Of a stretch of 64,000 nt of DNA, positions 8,662-17,072 are shown one piece after another (position 1 is the stretch's first letter; each line of letters starts with the position of its first letter). Both the position numbers and the translations under genes were made by a program. A model generated the notes under the pieces. It worked only from the letters and a program-made list of their open reading frames with translations. It did not search any database and was not told the DNA's origin. This DNA comes from Paraburkholderia fungorum (lineage in GTDB: Bacteria; Pseudomonadota; Gammaproteobacteria; Burkholderiales; Burkholderiaceae). The stretch is taken from assembly GCF_902833645.1 (NCBI RefSeq), contig NZ_CADFGE010000012.1:62001-126000 (forward strand), written 5' to 3'.

Positions 8662-9275
8662 GATGCCCCCAGAAGTGGATAACCCACTGCGAGCAGCATG
8701 CGCGACAGTGCGATCAACGGAAGTCCGACCAGCGCGGTTGGGTCGTCCGAATGGATGGCTTCGAGCAGGGCGATGCCGAGGCCTTCGGATTTGGCGCTGC
8801 CCGCGACGTCGTATGGGGTTTCGGCGCGCAGATAGGCGTCGAGCGCGGCGTCCGGCAGATCGCGAAACTGCACGCGAGTAATGACGTCGGCGGCTTGCGC
8901 CACCCCCGAGCGGCTGTCGAGCAGGCAGAGTGCGCTATGAAATAACACCTCGCGGCCCCGCATGGCCTGCAATTGGATAAGTGCCTTGTCGTGCGTGCCG
9001 GGCTTGCCGATCTGCAGGCCGTCGTAAGTGGCCACCTGATCCGAGCCGATCACGAGCGCGGTTTCACCGGCGCCAAGTCCCTTGGCCACCGCCCGGGCTT
9101 TTGCTTCGGCGAGGCGCAAGGCGGTTACCTCGGGCGATTCGCCGGCGAGCGGCGTTTCGTCGATTGCCGGCACGACGACGTCGAACGGAATGCGCAGCCG
9201 CTGGAGGAGCTCGCGACGATAAGGTGAACTCGACGCCAGGATCAGGCGTGGCGGGCGATTGAGGGAATCTGACAT
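8658..9275 (-). CDS. yceF: Maf-family nucleotide pyrophosphatase YceF
   Basis: House-cleaning pyrophosphatase, 205 aa; in E. coli YceF prefers m7GTP. The conserved N-terminal SSSPYRRELLQRL, the GSDQVATYDG segment with the catalytic Asp, and KSEGLGIALLEAI are all visible. The start at 9275 (MSDSLNRPPRLILASSSP) fits the family; the upstream frame to 9323 does not. It is divergent from yceD, the same arrangement as in E. coli, which supports the YceF rather than YhdE assignment. Family membership is clear, the exact substrate is by homology. Confidence 0.9.
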   Translation of the reverse strand: MSDSLNRPPRLILASSSPYRRELLQRLRIPFDVVVPAIDETPLAGESPEVTALRLAEAKARAVAKGLGAGETALVIGSDQVATYDGLQIGKPGTHDKALIQLQAMRGREVLFHSALCLLDSRSGVAQAADVITRVQFRDLPDAALDAYLRAETPYDVAGSAKSEGLGIALLEAIHSDDPTALVGLPLIALSRMLLAVGYPLLGAS

Positions 9276-9346
9276 GTGCAACCAACGGCTAGAGAGGCGG
9301 GTCGTACGGGCTTGTGCGGGCATCGCACGTGTACGGGCTTAAGTGT

Positions 9347-9375
9347 TTGACTCGAAAAGACAAAACGGATATGAT
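9347..9375 (+). promoter_or_regulatory. Sigma70-type promoter for yceD-rpmF
   Basis: TTGACT, a 17-base spacer, then TATGAT: a very good -35/-10 pair. Start of transcription would fall near 9382, leaving a leader of about 165 bases before yceD. It reads away from yceF. Confidence 0.7.
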
Positions 9376-9546
9376 TTCGGGCTTTTCATCGGTATGCTAT
9401 TGCACAAGCGGTCGCGCAGGCATCGCCTGAGTAGGCCCGTGTGGTTAGCATGCGGCAGCGCATGAGTTCCGTGGGCTGCTTCGCAAACCGACGCTTTGCA
9501 AACCGATTTACCCCCCGGCGAAATCCTTGCCGACGCAGGAGCGCAC

Positions 9547-10191
9547 ATGACTCAACATCCTGGCAACCCTGCTGGTCTGTCCGACCCGCACGATATCGAT
9601 CTGTTCGAATTTGCGCGGAGTGGGCGCCAGGCCGCGGGTGTCGTGCGCGTCTCGCAACTGCCGCGCATGTTAAACGAAGTCCCGGCAGAAGCGCCAGACC
9701 GCGATACCGCGTTCACCTGGCAAGCCGAAGGGGCGACGCAGCCGGAATTGCAGGACGACGGCACCGAGGGTCCGCAGCCTTATTTGAGGCTGGCGATTCA
9801 CGGCGCTGCATGGCTCGAATGTCAGCGGTGCATGACACCGTATTTACAGTCGTTCAACGTCGACGCAACTTACCGGATCGTCAACACTGAGGCGGAAGCC
9901 GAAGAGTTTCCGCTCGACGAGGATGAAGTCGAAGTGATCGTAGGCTCGCGCCAGTTCGATCTCATCGACTTGATCGAAGAAGAGTTGCTGCTTTCCTTGC
10001 CGCTCGTGCCCAAGCACGAGGTGTGTCCCGAAGTGCACGAGAGCCTCGTCTCTGGTGTGGCCGGTACAGAAGGCGACGGCGACGAGGCTGCGGCGGACGA
10101 AGCTGCTGAGGGTGGTGAACCCGAACGGCCCAATCCGTTTGCTGCGCTCGAAAGTCTCAAGCGCGGTGAGCCGGGCGACAAGAAGCACTGA
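9547..10191 (+). CDS. yceD: DUF177 / YceD large-ribosomal-subunit accumulation protein
   Basis: 214 aa. YceD proteins are encoded directly before rpmF in most bacteria and affect 23S rRNA or 50S accumulation. The DUF177 core shows the LECQRC pair followed by a later Cys (KHEVCPE), and acidic DLIDLIEEELLLSLPLVP. The ATG at 9547 (MTQHPGNPAG) is preferred over 9496. The C-terminal part is acidic and Glu/Ala-rich, ending FAALESLKRGEPGDKKH, which is the usual family ending. It lies 101 bases before rpmF. Confidence 0.9.
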   Translation: MTQHPGNPAGLSDPHDIDLFEFARSGRQAAGVVRVSQLPRMLNEVPAEAPDRDTAFTWQAEGATQPELQDDGTEGPQPYLRLAIHGAAWLECQRCMTPYLQSFNVDATYRIVNTEAEAEEFPLDEDEVEVIVGSRQFDLIDLIEEELLLSLPLVPKHEVCPEVHESLVSGVAGTEGDGDEAAADEAAEGGEPERPNPFAALESLKRGEPGDKKH

Positions 10192-10259
10192 ACAGTTGCA
10201 TGGGAGCGCGAAGCGGGCGCATTGGCCATTCGGTCGATGGCGGACACCGGGTCGGGCTG

Positions 10260-10268
10260 TGTTAGAAT
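10260..10268 (+). promoter_or_regulatory. Extended -10 element before rpmF (weak evidence)
   Basis: TGTTAGAAT matches an extended -10 (TGn plus TAGAAT). The -35 position (GCGGAC) is poor. If real, it gives rpmF a short leader of about 18 bases in addition to transcription from the yceD promoter. Confidence 0.35.
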
Positions 10269-10292
10269 TCGGAAAATTTTTAGGAGTTAGTC

Positions 10293-10472
10293 ATGGCAGT
10301 TCAACAAAATAAGAAGTCGCCGTCGAAGCGCGGCATGCACCGTTCGCACGATTTCCTGACGACAGCGCCGCTGGCCGTCGAGCCGAGCACGGGTGAAGTG
10401 CATCTGCGTCACCACATCAGCCCGAACGGCTACTATCGCGGTAAGAAAGTCGTCAAGACGAAGAACGACTAA
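10293..10472 (+). CDS. rpmF: 50S ribosomal protein L32
   Basis: 59-aa ribosomal protein starting MAVQQNKKSPSKRGMHRS and ending YRGKKVVKTKND, with RHHISPNGYYRG in the middle; this is unmistakably bL32. It is the form without the zinc-binding cysteines, like E. coli. A clear ribosome site (AGGAG, 10282-10286) lies 6 bases before the ATG. It sits between yceD and plsX as in most proteobacteria. A hairpin with a T-run follows at 10543-10572, which would let rpmF mRNA outnumber plsX mRNA. Confidence 0.96.
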   Translation: MAVQQNKKSPSKRGMHRSHDFLTTAPLAVEPSTGEVHLRHHISPNGYYRGKKVVKTKND

Positions 10473-10542
10473 TCGTCTCACTGCGTTGCGCCCTTGGCGT
10501 TTCGCGTGGCGATCAGCTCGCTTGACATTTTCCCGGCTCGGC

Positions 10543-10572
10543 AAAAAGGCGGCATTCATCTGCCGCTTTTTT
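10543..10572 (+). terminator. Terminator or attenuator between rpmF and plsX
   Basis: Stem GCGGCA / TGCCGC extended by A-run and T-run (AAAAAG ... CTTTTTT), 70 bases after rpmF and 71 before plsX. Same-strand genes on both sides suggest partial readthrough. Confidence 0.7.
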
Positions 10573-10643
10573 GTGTCGATTGCAATTGGCGCTTTGGCGC
10601 TCACTGCGGTCCCATGCAGGGAGCCTGAAATTCGTCGCACTCC

Positions 10644-11750
10644 ATGACAGTAAAGCTCACGATAGATTGCATGGGAGGCGACCACGGCCCGTCCGTGACC
10701 GTTCCCGCTGCCGTCAACTTCGTTCGTTCGCATCCTGATGCTGAGCTGTTGCTCGTCGGCATTGAGGGTGCGATTCGTGCGCAGCTGAAAAAGTTGAAGG
10801 CTCAGGACCTGCCGGCGCTGACCGTCGTACCTGCTTCCGAGATCGTCGCCATGGACGATCCGGTCGAAGTCGCGCTGCGCAAGAAAAAAGACTCATCCAT
10901 GCGCGTGGCGCTGAATCGCGTCAAGGAAAACGAGGCGCAAGCCTGTATTTCCGCCGGCAATACCGGCGCGCTGATGGCGGTCTCCCGCTATGTGCTGAAA
11001 ACGCTGTCGGGCATCGAACGCCCGGCCATCGCGTTCGCGCTGCCGAATCCCGATGGATATACGATGATGCTCGATCTGGGCGCTAACGTCGACTGCGAGC
11101 CGCAGCATCTGCTGCAGTTCGCGGAGATGGGGCACGCGCTCGTGTCCGCGCTCGAGAGTAAGGAGCGGCCCACCATCGGGCTGCTCAACATCGGCGAAGA
11201 AGTCATCAAGGGCAACGAAACCATCAAACGTGCCGGCGAACTGCTGCGCGCGAGTACACTTAACTTCCACGGCAACGTCGAAGGCAACGACATCTTCAAA
11301 GGCACGGTTGACGTAATCGTCTGTGACGGGTTTGTCGGCAATGTCGCGCTGAAGACGTCGGAAGGTCTCGCCCAGATGCTGACCAACATCATCAAGGAAG
11401 AGTTCGGCCGCTCGTGGCTCACCAAGGTGATGGCGGTGCTCGCAATGCCGGTATTGATGCGTTTCAAGAAACGGGTCGATCATCGGCAATACAATGGTGC
11501 CGCGTTGCTGGGCCTGCGTGGGCTGGTGATCAAGAGCCACGGCTCGGCGGATGCCTACGGGTTTGAGTGGGCTATCAAACGCGGGTATGATGCCGTCAAA
11601 AACGGCGTGCTGGAGCGCCTTGCGCGAGCAATGGAAGAGAATGCAGGTTCTCTCGAACAGGCGGCGCGCGACGCAAGCGGTGCGGGCCACGCAAGCCCGA
11701 TCGCAGGCCAGCCGGCCGAGCCCTACGCTGCGCAATCCTCGAAGGCATAA
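10644..11750 (+). CDS. plsX: Phosphate acyltransferase PlsX
   Basis: Converts acyl-ACP to acyl-phosphate, the acyl donor for PlsY in phospholipid synthesis. 368 aa, normal length for the family. The N-terminus MTVKLTIDCMGGDHGP and internal SAGNTGALMA, DLGANVDCEPQHL and VCDGFVGNVALKTSEG are hallmark segments. The C-terminal 30 residues are variable. Its stop codon shares one base with the fabH start (TAATG), so fabH translation is coupled to it. Confidence 0.97.
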   Translation: MTVKLTIDCMGGDHGPSVTVPAAVNFVRSHPDAELLLVGIEGAIRAQLKKLKAQDLPALTVVPASEIVAMDDPVEVALRKKKDSSMRVALNRVKENEAQACISAGNTGALMAVSRYVLKTLSGIERPAIAFALPNPDGYTMMLDLGANVDCEPQHLLQFAEMGHALVSALESKERPTIGLLNIGEEVIKGNETIKRAGELLRASTLNFHGNVEGNDIFKGTVDVIVCDGFVGNVALKTSEGLAQMLTNIIKEEFGRSWLTKVMAVLAMPVLMRFKKRVDHRQYNGAALLGLRGLVIKSHGSADAYGFEWAIKRGYDAVKNGVLERLARAMEENAGSLEQAARDASGAGHASPIAGQPAEPYAAQSSKA

Positions 11751-12739
11751 TGGCTCAATCAACAATTTACTCCCGTGTGCTGGGGACCGGCAGCTACCTG
11801 CCGCCCGGACGCGTCACCAACCAGGATCTGGCCGAACGTCTCGCCAGAGAGGGCGTTGAAACCAGCGACGAATGGATCGTTGCCCGCACGGGCATCCACG
11901 CGCGCCATTTCGCTGAACCCAATGTCACCACCAGCGATCTTGCGCTGATCGCCTCGCAGCGTGCGATCGAAGCGGCTGATATCGATCCGCAATCCATCGA
12001 TCTGATCATCGTTGCAACCTCCACGCCCGACTTTGTGTTTCCGAGCACGGCGTGTCTGTTGCAGAACAAGCTCGGTATCAAGAATCACGGCGCGGCATTC
12101 GACGTGCAGGCCGTCTGTTCCGGCTTTGCTTATGCGGTTGCGACGGCGGACAGCTTTATTCGCAGCGGTCAGCATCGCACGGCGCTCGTGATCGGCGCGG
12201 AAACCTTCTCGCGCATTCTCGATTTCAAGGACCGCACCACCTGCGTGCTGTTCGGCGACGGCGCCGGCGCGGTGATCCTGCAGGCGTCCGAAGAGCCGGG
12301 CGTATTGGCGAGCGCTTTGCACGCCGATGGCAGTCACTCGAACATTCTGTGCACGCCGGGCAATGTGAACGGCGGTGTGATCGAGGGCAGCGCGTTCCTG
12401 CATATGGATGGGCAGGCGGTGTTCAAGCTCGCGGTCAATGTGCTCGAAAAGGTCGCGGTCGAAGCACTCACAAAAGCGAATCTGTCGGCCGAACAGATCG
12501 ACTGGCTGATTCCGCACCAGGCCAATATCCGCATCATGCAAAGCACCTGTCGCAAGCTTGGCTTGCCGCAGGAGCGCATGGTCGTCACGGTGGGCGAACA
12601 CGGCAATACGTCGGCTGCGTCCATTCCGCTCGCATTCGACGTCGCGGTGCGCGACGGCCGCATCAAGCGCGGCCAGAACGTGCTGATCGAAGGTGTCGGC
12701 GGCGGCTTCACGTGGGGCGCGTCAGTTATCCGCTACTGA
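11750..12739 (+). CDS. fabH: Beta-ketoacyl-ACP synthase III
   Basis: Starts each fatty acid by condensing acetyl-CoA with malonyl-ACP. 329 aa. The catalytic triad is present: Cys near residue 123 (QAVCSGFAY), His in PHQANIRI and Asn in GEHGNTSAAS. The end GGGFTWGASVIRY is typical of FabH. One-base overlap with plsX; fabD follows after 111 bases. Confidence 0.97.
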   Translation: MAQSTIYSRVLGTGSYLPPGRVTNQDLAERLAREGVETSDEWIVARTGIHARHFAEPNVTTSDLALIASQRAIEAADIDPQSIDLIIVATSTPDFVFPSTACLLQNKLGIKNHGAAFDVQAVCSGFAYAVATADSFIRSGQHRTALVIGAETFSRILDFKDRTTCVLFGDGAGAVILQASEEPGVLASALHADGSHSNILCTPGNVNGGVIEGSAFLHMDGQAVFKLAVNVLEKVAVEALTKANLSAEQIDWLIPHQANIRIMQSTCRKLGLPQERMVVTVGEHGNTSAASIPLAFDVAVRDGRIKRGQNVLIEGVGGGFTWGASVIRY

Positions 12740-12850
12740 TAGCGGCGACGTTATGGCGGGCGCTCTTCGCGGCGCTCCATTACGCTTGAGCGCGCCCGCG
12801 ATCAACCGGGCGTGCCACCCACATCTGACAACATCGATTTTGGGGACGAT

Positions 12851-13786
12851 ATGAAATTTGCGTTCGTTTTTCCTGGGCAAGGTTCGCAGTCGGTCGGCAT
12901 GCTCAACGCATTCGCCGATCACGCAATCGTGCGTGAGACGGTTCAGGAAGCATCCGATGCGCTCAATCAGGACCTCGGCAAGCTGATTGCCGAAGGCCCC
13001 GCCGAAGATCTGAACCTCACCACCAATACCCAGCCTGTCATGCTGACCGCCGCGTATGCGATTTATCGCGCGTGGCAGCAGGCGGGCGGCCCGAAGCCGG
13101 CCATCGTCGCCGGTCATAGCCTCGGCGAATACACGGCGCTGGTCGCGGCGGGCGCGATCGCGTTCCGCGATGCCGTGCCGCTCGTGCGTTTTCGTGCGCA
13201 AGCCATGCAAACGGCGGTGCCGGTCGGCGTGGGCGGCATGGCCGCGATTCTCGGCCTCGATGACGATACGGTGCGCGCGGTTTGTGCCGAAGCGTCGGTC
13301 GCCGGCGTTGTCGAAGCGGTGAACTTCAACGCGCCGGCGCAAGTCGTGATCGCGGGTCACAAGGCCGCAGTCGAAAAGGCTTGCGAAGTCGCGAAGGCAA
13401 AGGGCGCAAAGCGCGCGCTGCCGCTGCCGGTTTCGGCACCGTTTCACTCGTCGCTGCTCAAGCCGGCGTCGGATCAATTGCGCGAATATCTGGCTGGAGT
13501 CGACGTGCAAGTGCCGTCGATTCCGGTGCTCAACAACGTCGACGTCGCGGTGGTCAACGAGCCGGCCAAGATCAAGGACGCGCTGGTGCGCCAGGCAGCA
13601 GGTCCGGTGCGTTGGGTCGAAAGCGTGCAGGCAATGGCGGCGCAAGGCGTCACGCACGTGATCGAATGCGGTCCTGGCAAGGTCCTCGCAGGCTTGACGA
13701 AGCGCATCGACGGCAATCTGGTCGGCGCTTCGGTGTTCGACCCGGCTTCGCTCGAAGAAACGCTCAAGCTCGTGACGGCGGCCTGA
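12851..13786 (+). CDS. fabD: Malonyl-CoA:ACP transacylase
   Basis: Transfers malonyl from CoA to ACP for chain elongation. 311 aa from ATG 12851 (MKFAFVFPGQGSQSVGML), with GGGGA-like bases just upstream; an earlier in-frame start at 12812 adds 13 unrelated residues. The nucleophile Ser is in GHSLGEYTALVAAG, the Arg in RFRAQAMQ, and the His in SAPFHSSLL. C-terminal VIECGPGKVLAGLTKRI is typical. Confidence 0.97.
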   Translation: MKFAFVFPGQGSQSVGMLNAFADHAIVRETVQEASDALNQDLGKLIAEGPAEDLNLTTNTQPVMLTAAYAIYRAWQQAGGPKPAIVAGHSLGEYTALVAAGAIAFRDAVPLVRFRAQAMQTAVPVGVGGMAAILGLDDDTVRAVCAEASVAGVVEAVNFNAPAQVVIAGHKAAVEKACEVAKAKGAKRALPLPVSAPFHSSLLKPASDQLREYLAGVDVQVPSIPVLNNVDVAVVNEPAKIKDALVRQAAGPVRWVESVQAMAAQGVTHVIECGPGKVLAGLTKRIDGNLVGASVFDPASLEETLKLVTAA

Positions 13787-13858
13787 ACGCCGCTTCATAC
13801 GGCGCAGGCTCGGCCTCAAGAACCAACCAGCCCTTCGAAAGGGCATCCGGACTGACAG

Positions 13859-14608
13859 ATGGAAAAGACTCTCGACAAGCAAATCGCAATCGTGACGGGC
13901 GCGTCGCGCGGCATTGGCCGTGCGATCGCGATGGAGCTGGCGCGCCAGGGCGCGACGGTGATCGGCACGGCAACCAGCGAAAGCGGCGCGGCGGCGATCA
14001 GCGAAGCCTTTAACGCAGCCGGTGTGAGCGGCCGCGGCGCGGTGCTCAACGTGAACGACGCTGCCGCTGCCGAAGCGCTGATCGACGGCACCGTGAAGGA
14101 GTTCGGCGCGCTGCACGTGCTGGTGAACAATGCCGGGATCACGCAGGATCAGCTCGCCATGCGCATGAAGGACGACGACTGGGATGCGGTGATCGACACC
14201 AATCTCAAGTCCGTTTTTCGTCTGTCGCGCGCGGTGCTGCGCCCGATGATGAAGGCGAAGGGCGGCCGTATCATCAACATTACCTCGGTGGTCGGCTCGG
14301 CCGGCAACCCGGGGCAGGTCAATTATGCCGCCGCGAAAGCGGGCGTTGCGGGCATGACGCGTGCGTTGGCGCGTGAGATCGGCAGCCGTGGCATCACGGT
14401 GAATTGCGTTGCGCCGGGCTTCATCGATACCGACATGACCAAGACCCTGCCGGAAGATCAGCAAACCGCGCTGAAAACGCAGATTCCGCTCGGCCGCCTT
14501 GGCAGTCCGGACGATATCGCGCATGCCGTGGCGTTCCTTGCATCGCCGCAAGCGGGGTATATCACCGGCACGACACTGCATGTGAACGGCGGAATGTACA
14601 TGTCGTAA
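13859..14608 (+). CDS. fabG: 3-oxoacyl-ACP reductase
   Basis: NADPH-dependent reduction of beta-ketoacyl-ACP. 249 aa short-chain dehydrogenase: cofactor loop TGASRGIGRA near residue 15, NNAG in the middle, catalytic Ser (ITSVVGSAGN), then Tyr-x-x-x-Lys in NYAAAKAG. The end GTTLHVNGGMYM is diagnostic of FabG. It is followed by a hairpin terminator before acpP. Confidence 0.97.
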   Translation: MEKTLDKQIAIVTGASRGIGRAIAMELARQGATVIGTATSESGAAAISEAFNAAGVSGRGAVLNVNDAAAAEALIDGTVKEFGALHVLVNNAGITQDQLAMRMKDDDWDAVIDTNLKSVFRLSRAVLRPMMKAKGGRIINITSVVGSAGNPGQVNYAAAKAGVAGMTRALAREIGSRGITVNCVAPGFIDTDMTKTLPEDQQTALKTQIPLGRLGSPDDIAHAVAFLASPQAGYITGTTLHVNGGMYMS

Positions 14609-14645
14609 CCAAATTCGGTTACTATCCGCGCCTTGATGCGTTTGC

Positions 14646-14694
14646 AAAAGCGTAAGGCGCATGCCTTGACAGGAACCCGATGCGCCGCTTTTTT
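14646..14694 (+). terminator. Hairpin terminator between fabG and acpP
   Basis: Inner stem GGCGCAT / ATGCGCC and outer stem AAAAGC / GCTTTT around a small bulge, ending in six T. It would uncouple acpP, normally one of the most abundant mRNAs, from the upstream fab genes. Confidence 0.7.
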
Positions 14695-14707
14695 GCCGGG
14701 TCAAACC

Positions 14708-14716
14708 TGATAAAAT
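14708..14716 (+). promoter_or_regulatory. Extended -10 element for acpP (weak evidence)
   Basis: TGATAAAAT matches TGn plus TAAAAT, 44 bases before the acpP start and directly after the fabG terminator. No good -35 at the expected distance. Confidence 0.4.
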
Positions 14717-14759
14717 GCGCGCACCTGTATTTTTGAACTTCTTTTCCCTTGGAGGGGTA

Positions 14760-14999
14760 ATGGACAATATCGAACAGCGCGTCAAGAAGATCGTCGCAGA
14801 ACAACTGGGCGTTGCAGAAGCTGAGATCAAGAACGAAGCTTCGTTCGTGAACGACCTCGGCGCCGACTCGCTCGACACCGTTGAACTCGTGATGGCCCTC
14901 GAAGACGAATTCGGCATGGAAATTCCGGATGAAGAAGCCGAGAAGATCACCACCGTTCAACAAGCGATCGACTACGCTCGCGCGAACGTCAAGGCCTAA
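14760..14999 (+). CDS. acpP: Acyl carrier protein
   Basis: 79-aa acidic carrier of growing acyl chains. [17 protein letters not shown] is the family start; the frame is open from 14715 but a strong ribosome site (GGAGG just upstream) fixes the ATG at 14760. Ser37 in [10 protein letters not shown] receives 4'-phosphopantetheine from AcpS, which is encoded in this same window at 28275. Flanked by its own upstream terminator/promoter and a downstream terminator. Confidence 0.97.
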
Positions 15000-15060
15000 A
15001 GTCATTCGCGCCTGCGTTTCTGCGTTGGCGGCGTATGACGCTCTGCCGTGCCGGTTTCCG

Positions 15061-15084
15061 GCGCCAGCAGGGCTGGCGCTTTTT
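15061..15084 (+). terminator. Rho-independent terminator after acpP
   Basis: Perfect 8-base stem GCGCCAGC / GCTGGCGC with a 3-base loop followed by TTTTT, 61 bases after the acpP stop. A second inverted repeat (AGCCACAG 15156-15163 / CTGTGGCT 15191-15198) follows in the fabF leader. Confidence 0.85.
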
Positions 15085-15231
15085 GCGGCGCCGGTTGCCA
15101 TGCAGGAGCAAGCGATGTTGACAGCGCATTTTTCCGCGCGATTGCCGAGATAAACAGCCACAGGGCACACAGGGCAAGTTCCTGTGGCCGCTGTGGCTTT
15201 TGCTTTTGTCATCTATGAAAAAGGGGTTACC

Positions 15232-16470
15232 GTGAGCCGCCGTCGTGTTGTTGTTACAGGCCTGGGGCTGATTTCGCCTGTTGGCAATAATGTTGCCGAC
15301 GGCTGGGCCAATCTGGTCGCCGGCAAGTCGGGTATTGCCAATATCACGAAGTTCGATGCGTCGAACTTTTCGACTCGTTTCGCCGGCGAGGTGAAGGGCT
15401 TCAATATCGAGGACTACATTCCCGGTAAGGAAGCGCGCCACATGGATACGTTCATCCATTACGGCGTCGCAGCCGGCATCCAGGCGATGCAGGACAGCGG
15501 CCTCGAAGTCACCGACGAGAATTCGGAGCGCATCGGCGTGGTGGTCGGTTCGGGCATCGGCGGCCTGCCGATGATCGAAGTGACGCAAACCGAACTGCTG
15601 AACCGCGGCCCGCGCCGTATTTCGCCGTTCTTCGTGCCGGCGTCGATCATCAACATGATCTCGGGCCATCTGTCGATCAAGTTCGGCATCAAGGGTCCGA
15701 ATCTGGCGATCGTGACCGCATGTACCACGGGTCTGCACTGTATCGGCGAGGCTTCACGCCTGATCGAATACGGCGACGCCGACGTGATGATCGCCGGCGG
15801 TGCGGAGTCCACCGTGTCGCCGCTCGGTATCGGCGGCTTTGCGGCGGCCCGTGCGCTGTCGCAACGCAACGACGATCCGGCAACGGCGAGCCGTCCGTGG
15901 GACAAAGACCGCGACGGTTTCGTGCTGGGTGAGGGCGCTGGCGTGATGGTGCTCGAAGAGTACGAACACGCGAAGGCACGCGGCGCGAAGATTTACGCCG
16001 AAGTCAGCGGCTATGGGATGAGCGGCGACGCCTATCACATGACCGCGCCGCTGGAAGACGGCGACGGCGCGCGCCGCTGTATGCTGGCCGCGATGAAGAA
16101 CGCGGGCATCAACGCCGATCAGGTGAATTATCTGAACGCGCACGGCACGTCCACGCCGCTTGGCGACCTGGCTGAAACCACCGGCATCAAGCGCGCTTTC
16201 GGCGACCACGCCAAAGACATGGTCGTGAATTCGACCAAGTCGATGACCGGTCACCTGTTGGGCGGCGCCGGCGGTCTGGAGTCTGTGTTCACCGTGCTGG
16301 CCGTGCATCATCAGGTGTCGCCGCCGACGATCAACATCTTCAATCAGGATCCGGCCTGCGATCTCGACTACTGCGCGAACACCGCGCGGGAGATGAAGAT
16401 CGACGTCGCGCTGAAGAACTCGTTCGGGTTCGGCGGCACGAACGGCACGCTCGTCTTCAAGCGCGCCTGA
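15232..16470 (+). CDS. fabF: Beta-ketoacyl-ACP synthase II
   Basis: Elongating condensing enzyme, 412 aa. The start is GTG at 15232 (MSRRRVVVTGLG), preceded by an AAGGGG ribosome site; the upstream ATG frame would add 16 unrelated residues. Catalytic Cys164 (TACTTGLHCIGEA), His in NAHGTSTPLGD and His in STKSMTGHLLGGAGG are all visible. The end NSFGFGGTNGTLVFKRA is standard. Last gene of the fatty-acid cluster. Confidence 0.97.
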   Translation: MSRRRVVVTGLGLISPVGNNVADGWANLVAGKSGIANITKFDASNFSTRFAGEVKGFNIEDYIPGKEARHMDTFIHYGVAAGIQAMQDSGLEVTDENSERIGVVVGSGIGGLPMIEVTQTELLNRGPRRISPFFVPASIINMISGHLSIKFGIKGPNLAIVTACTTGLHCIGEASRLIEYGDADVMIAGGAESTVSPLGIGGFAAARALSQRNDDPATASRPWDKDRDGFVLGEGAGVMVLEEYEHAKARGAKIYAEVSGYGMSGDAYHMTAPLEDGDGARRCMLAAMKNAGINADQVNYLNAHGTSTPLGDLAETTGIKRAFGDHAKDMVVNSTKSMTGHLLGGAGGLESVFTVLAVHHQVSPPTINIFNQDPACDLDYCANTAREMKIDVALKNSFGFGGTNGTLVFKRA

Positions 16471-16485
16471 TCGCCTGATCGTTTG

Positions 16486-16971
16486 GTGATACGTCAGTCG
16501 AAAACGCCGGCTTGCCCGGCGGTTCCCCCCGGATCGGCAACGTTCGGCGGAGCGTCGCAACGCATTGCGTTGCGGCCTTCCGCCGCCATGCGCGCCGCTT
16601 CGGGGGTGTTCATCCTGATCGCGACGCTGGCTGCCTATCGCTGTTTCGCCGCGCATCTGGGCGCGTGGCAGGCGGTTCCGCTGACGTTTGCCGTGTGGGC
16701 GCTGCTGATGCTCTGCGCGGTAAAACATGAGCATGCGCAACCCGTCGCGCTGAAAATCGGCCCGGACGGTCTGTCTGCCTGGGACCGGGCAGGTGGTTTG
16801 CTGACGCAGGGCCGCATTGCCGGCTGTTCGCAATGGAGCGGGCGCCTGCTCGTTCTGGCGCTGGCGCCGGACCACGGGCGCTCCCGCACGTTACTTCTTG
16901 CCGCCGACGCGCTTCCAGCGCCCGTTTTCCGGGAGCTCGCCGTGCTGGGCCGGCATGGCGCCGGTGCGTGA
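16486..16971 (+). CDS. YgfX-like two-helix membrane protein
   Basis: About 161 aa. Two adjacent hydrophobic helices (roughly residues 37-56 and 60-80) precede a cytoplasmic C-terminal part with SRTLLLAADALPAPVFRELAVLG, which resembles the end of YgfX/CptA-type proteins. The similarity is by eye and modest. The start is uncertain: GTG at 16486 is used, TTG at 16483 and later codons are possible. It lies between fabF and rpoE and may be transcribed with either. Function unknown. Confidence 0.6.
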   Translation: MIRQSKTPACPAVPPGSATFGGASQRIALRPSAAMRAASGVFILIATLAAYRCFAAHLGAWQAVPLTFAVWALLMLCAVKHEHAQPVALKIGPDGLSAWDRAGGLLTQGRIAGCSQWSGRLLVLALAPDHGRSRTLLLAADALPAPVFRELAVLGRHGAGA

Positions 16972-17039
16972 CTGTAACGACTGTAACCGCTGTTACCGGA
17001 GTAACGTGCCGCGATGATGGGGACGCTACAATGGTCCCC
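16970..17039 (+). promoter_or_regulatory. Repeat-rich control region before rpoE
   Basis: GACTGTAAC occurs twice in tandem (16970-16987), followed by inverted GTTAC (16992) and another GTAAC (17001). Then a perfect inverted repeat GGGGAC (17019-17024) / GTCCCC (17034-17039) encloses TACAAT (17027-17032), a possible -10. No sigma-E consensus (GAACTT / TCTGA) was seen. The layout suggests an operator over a promoter; the factor is unknown. Confidence 0.45.
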
Positions 17040-17072
17040 CGCCATGCGCCCTATAGTTAACGGATTTATCAG

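Noticed and set aside
14666..14716. TTGACA (14666) paired with TAAAAT (14711) as acpP promoter
   Set aside because: Spacing of 39 bases is far too long; the TTGACA lies in the loop of the fabG terminator.
12722..14953. 743-codon open frame antisense to fabD-fabG-acpP
   Set aside because: Shadow frame over three well-identified genes, no ribosome site or domain.
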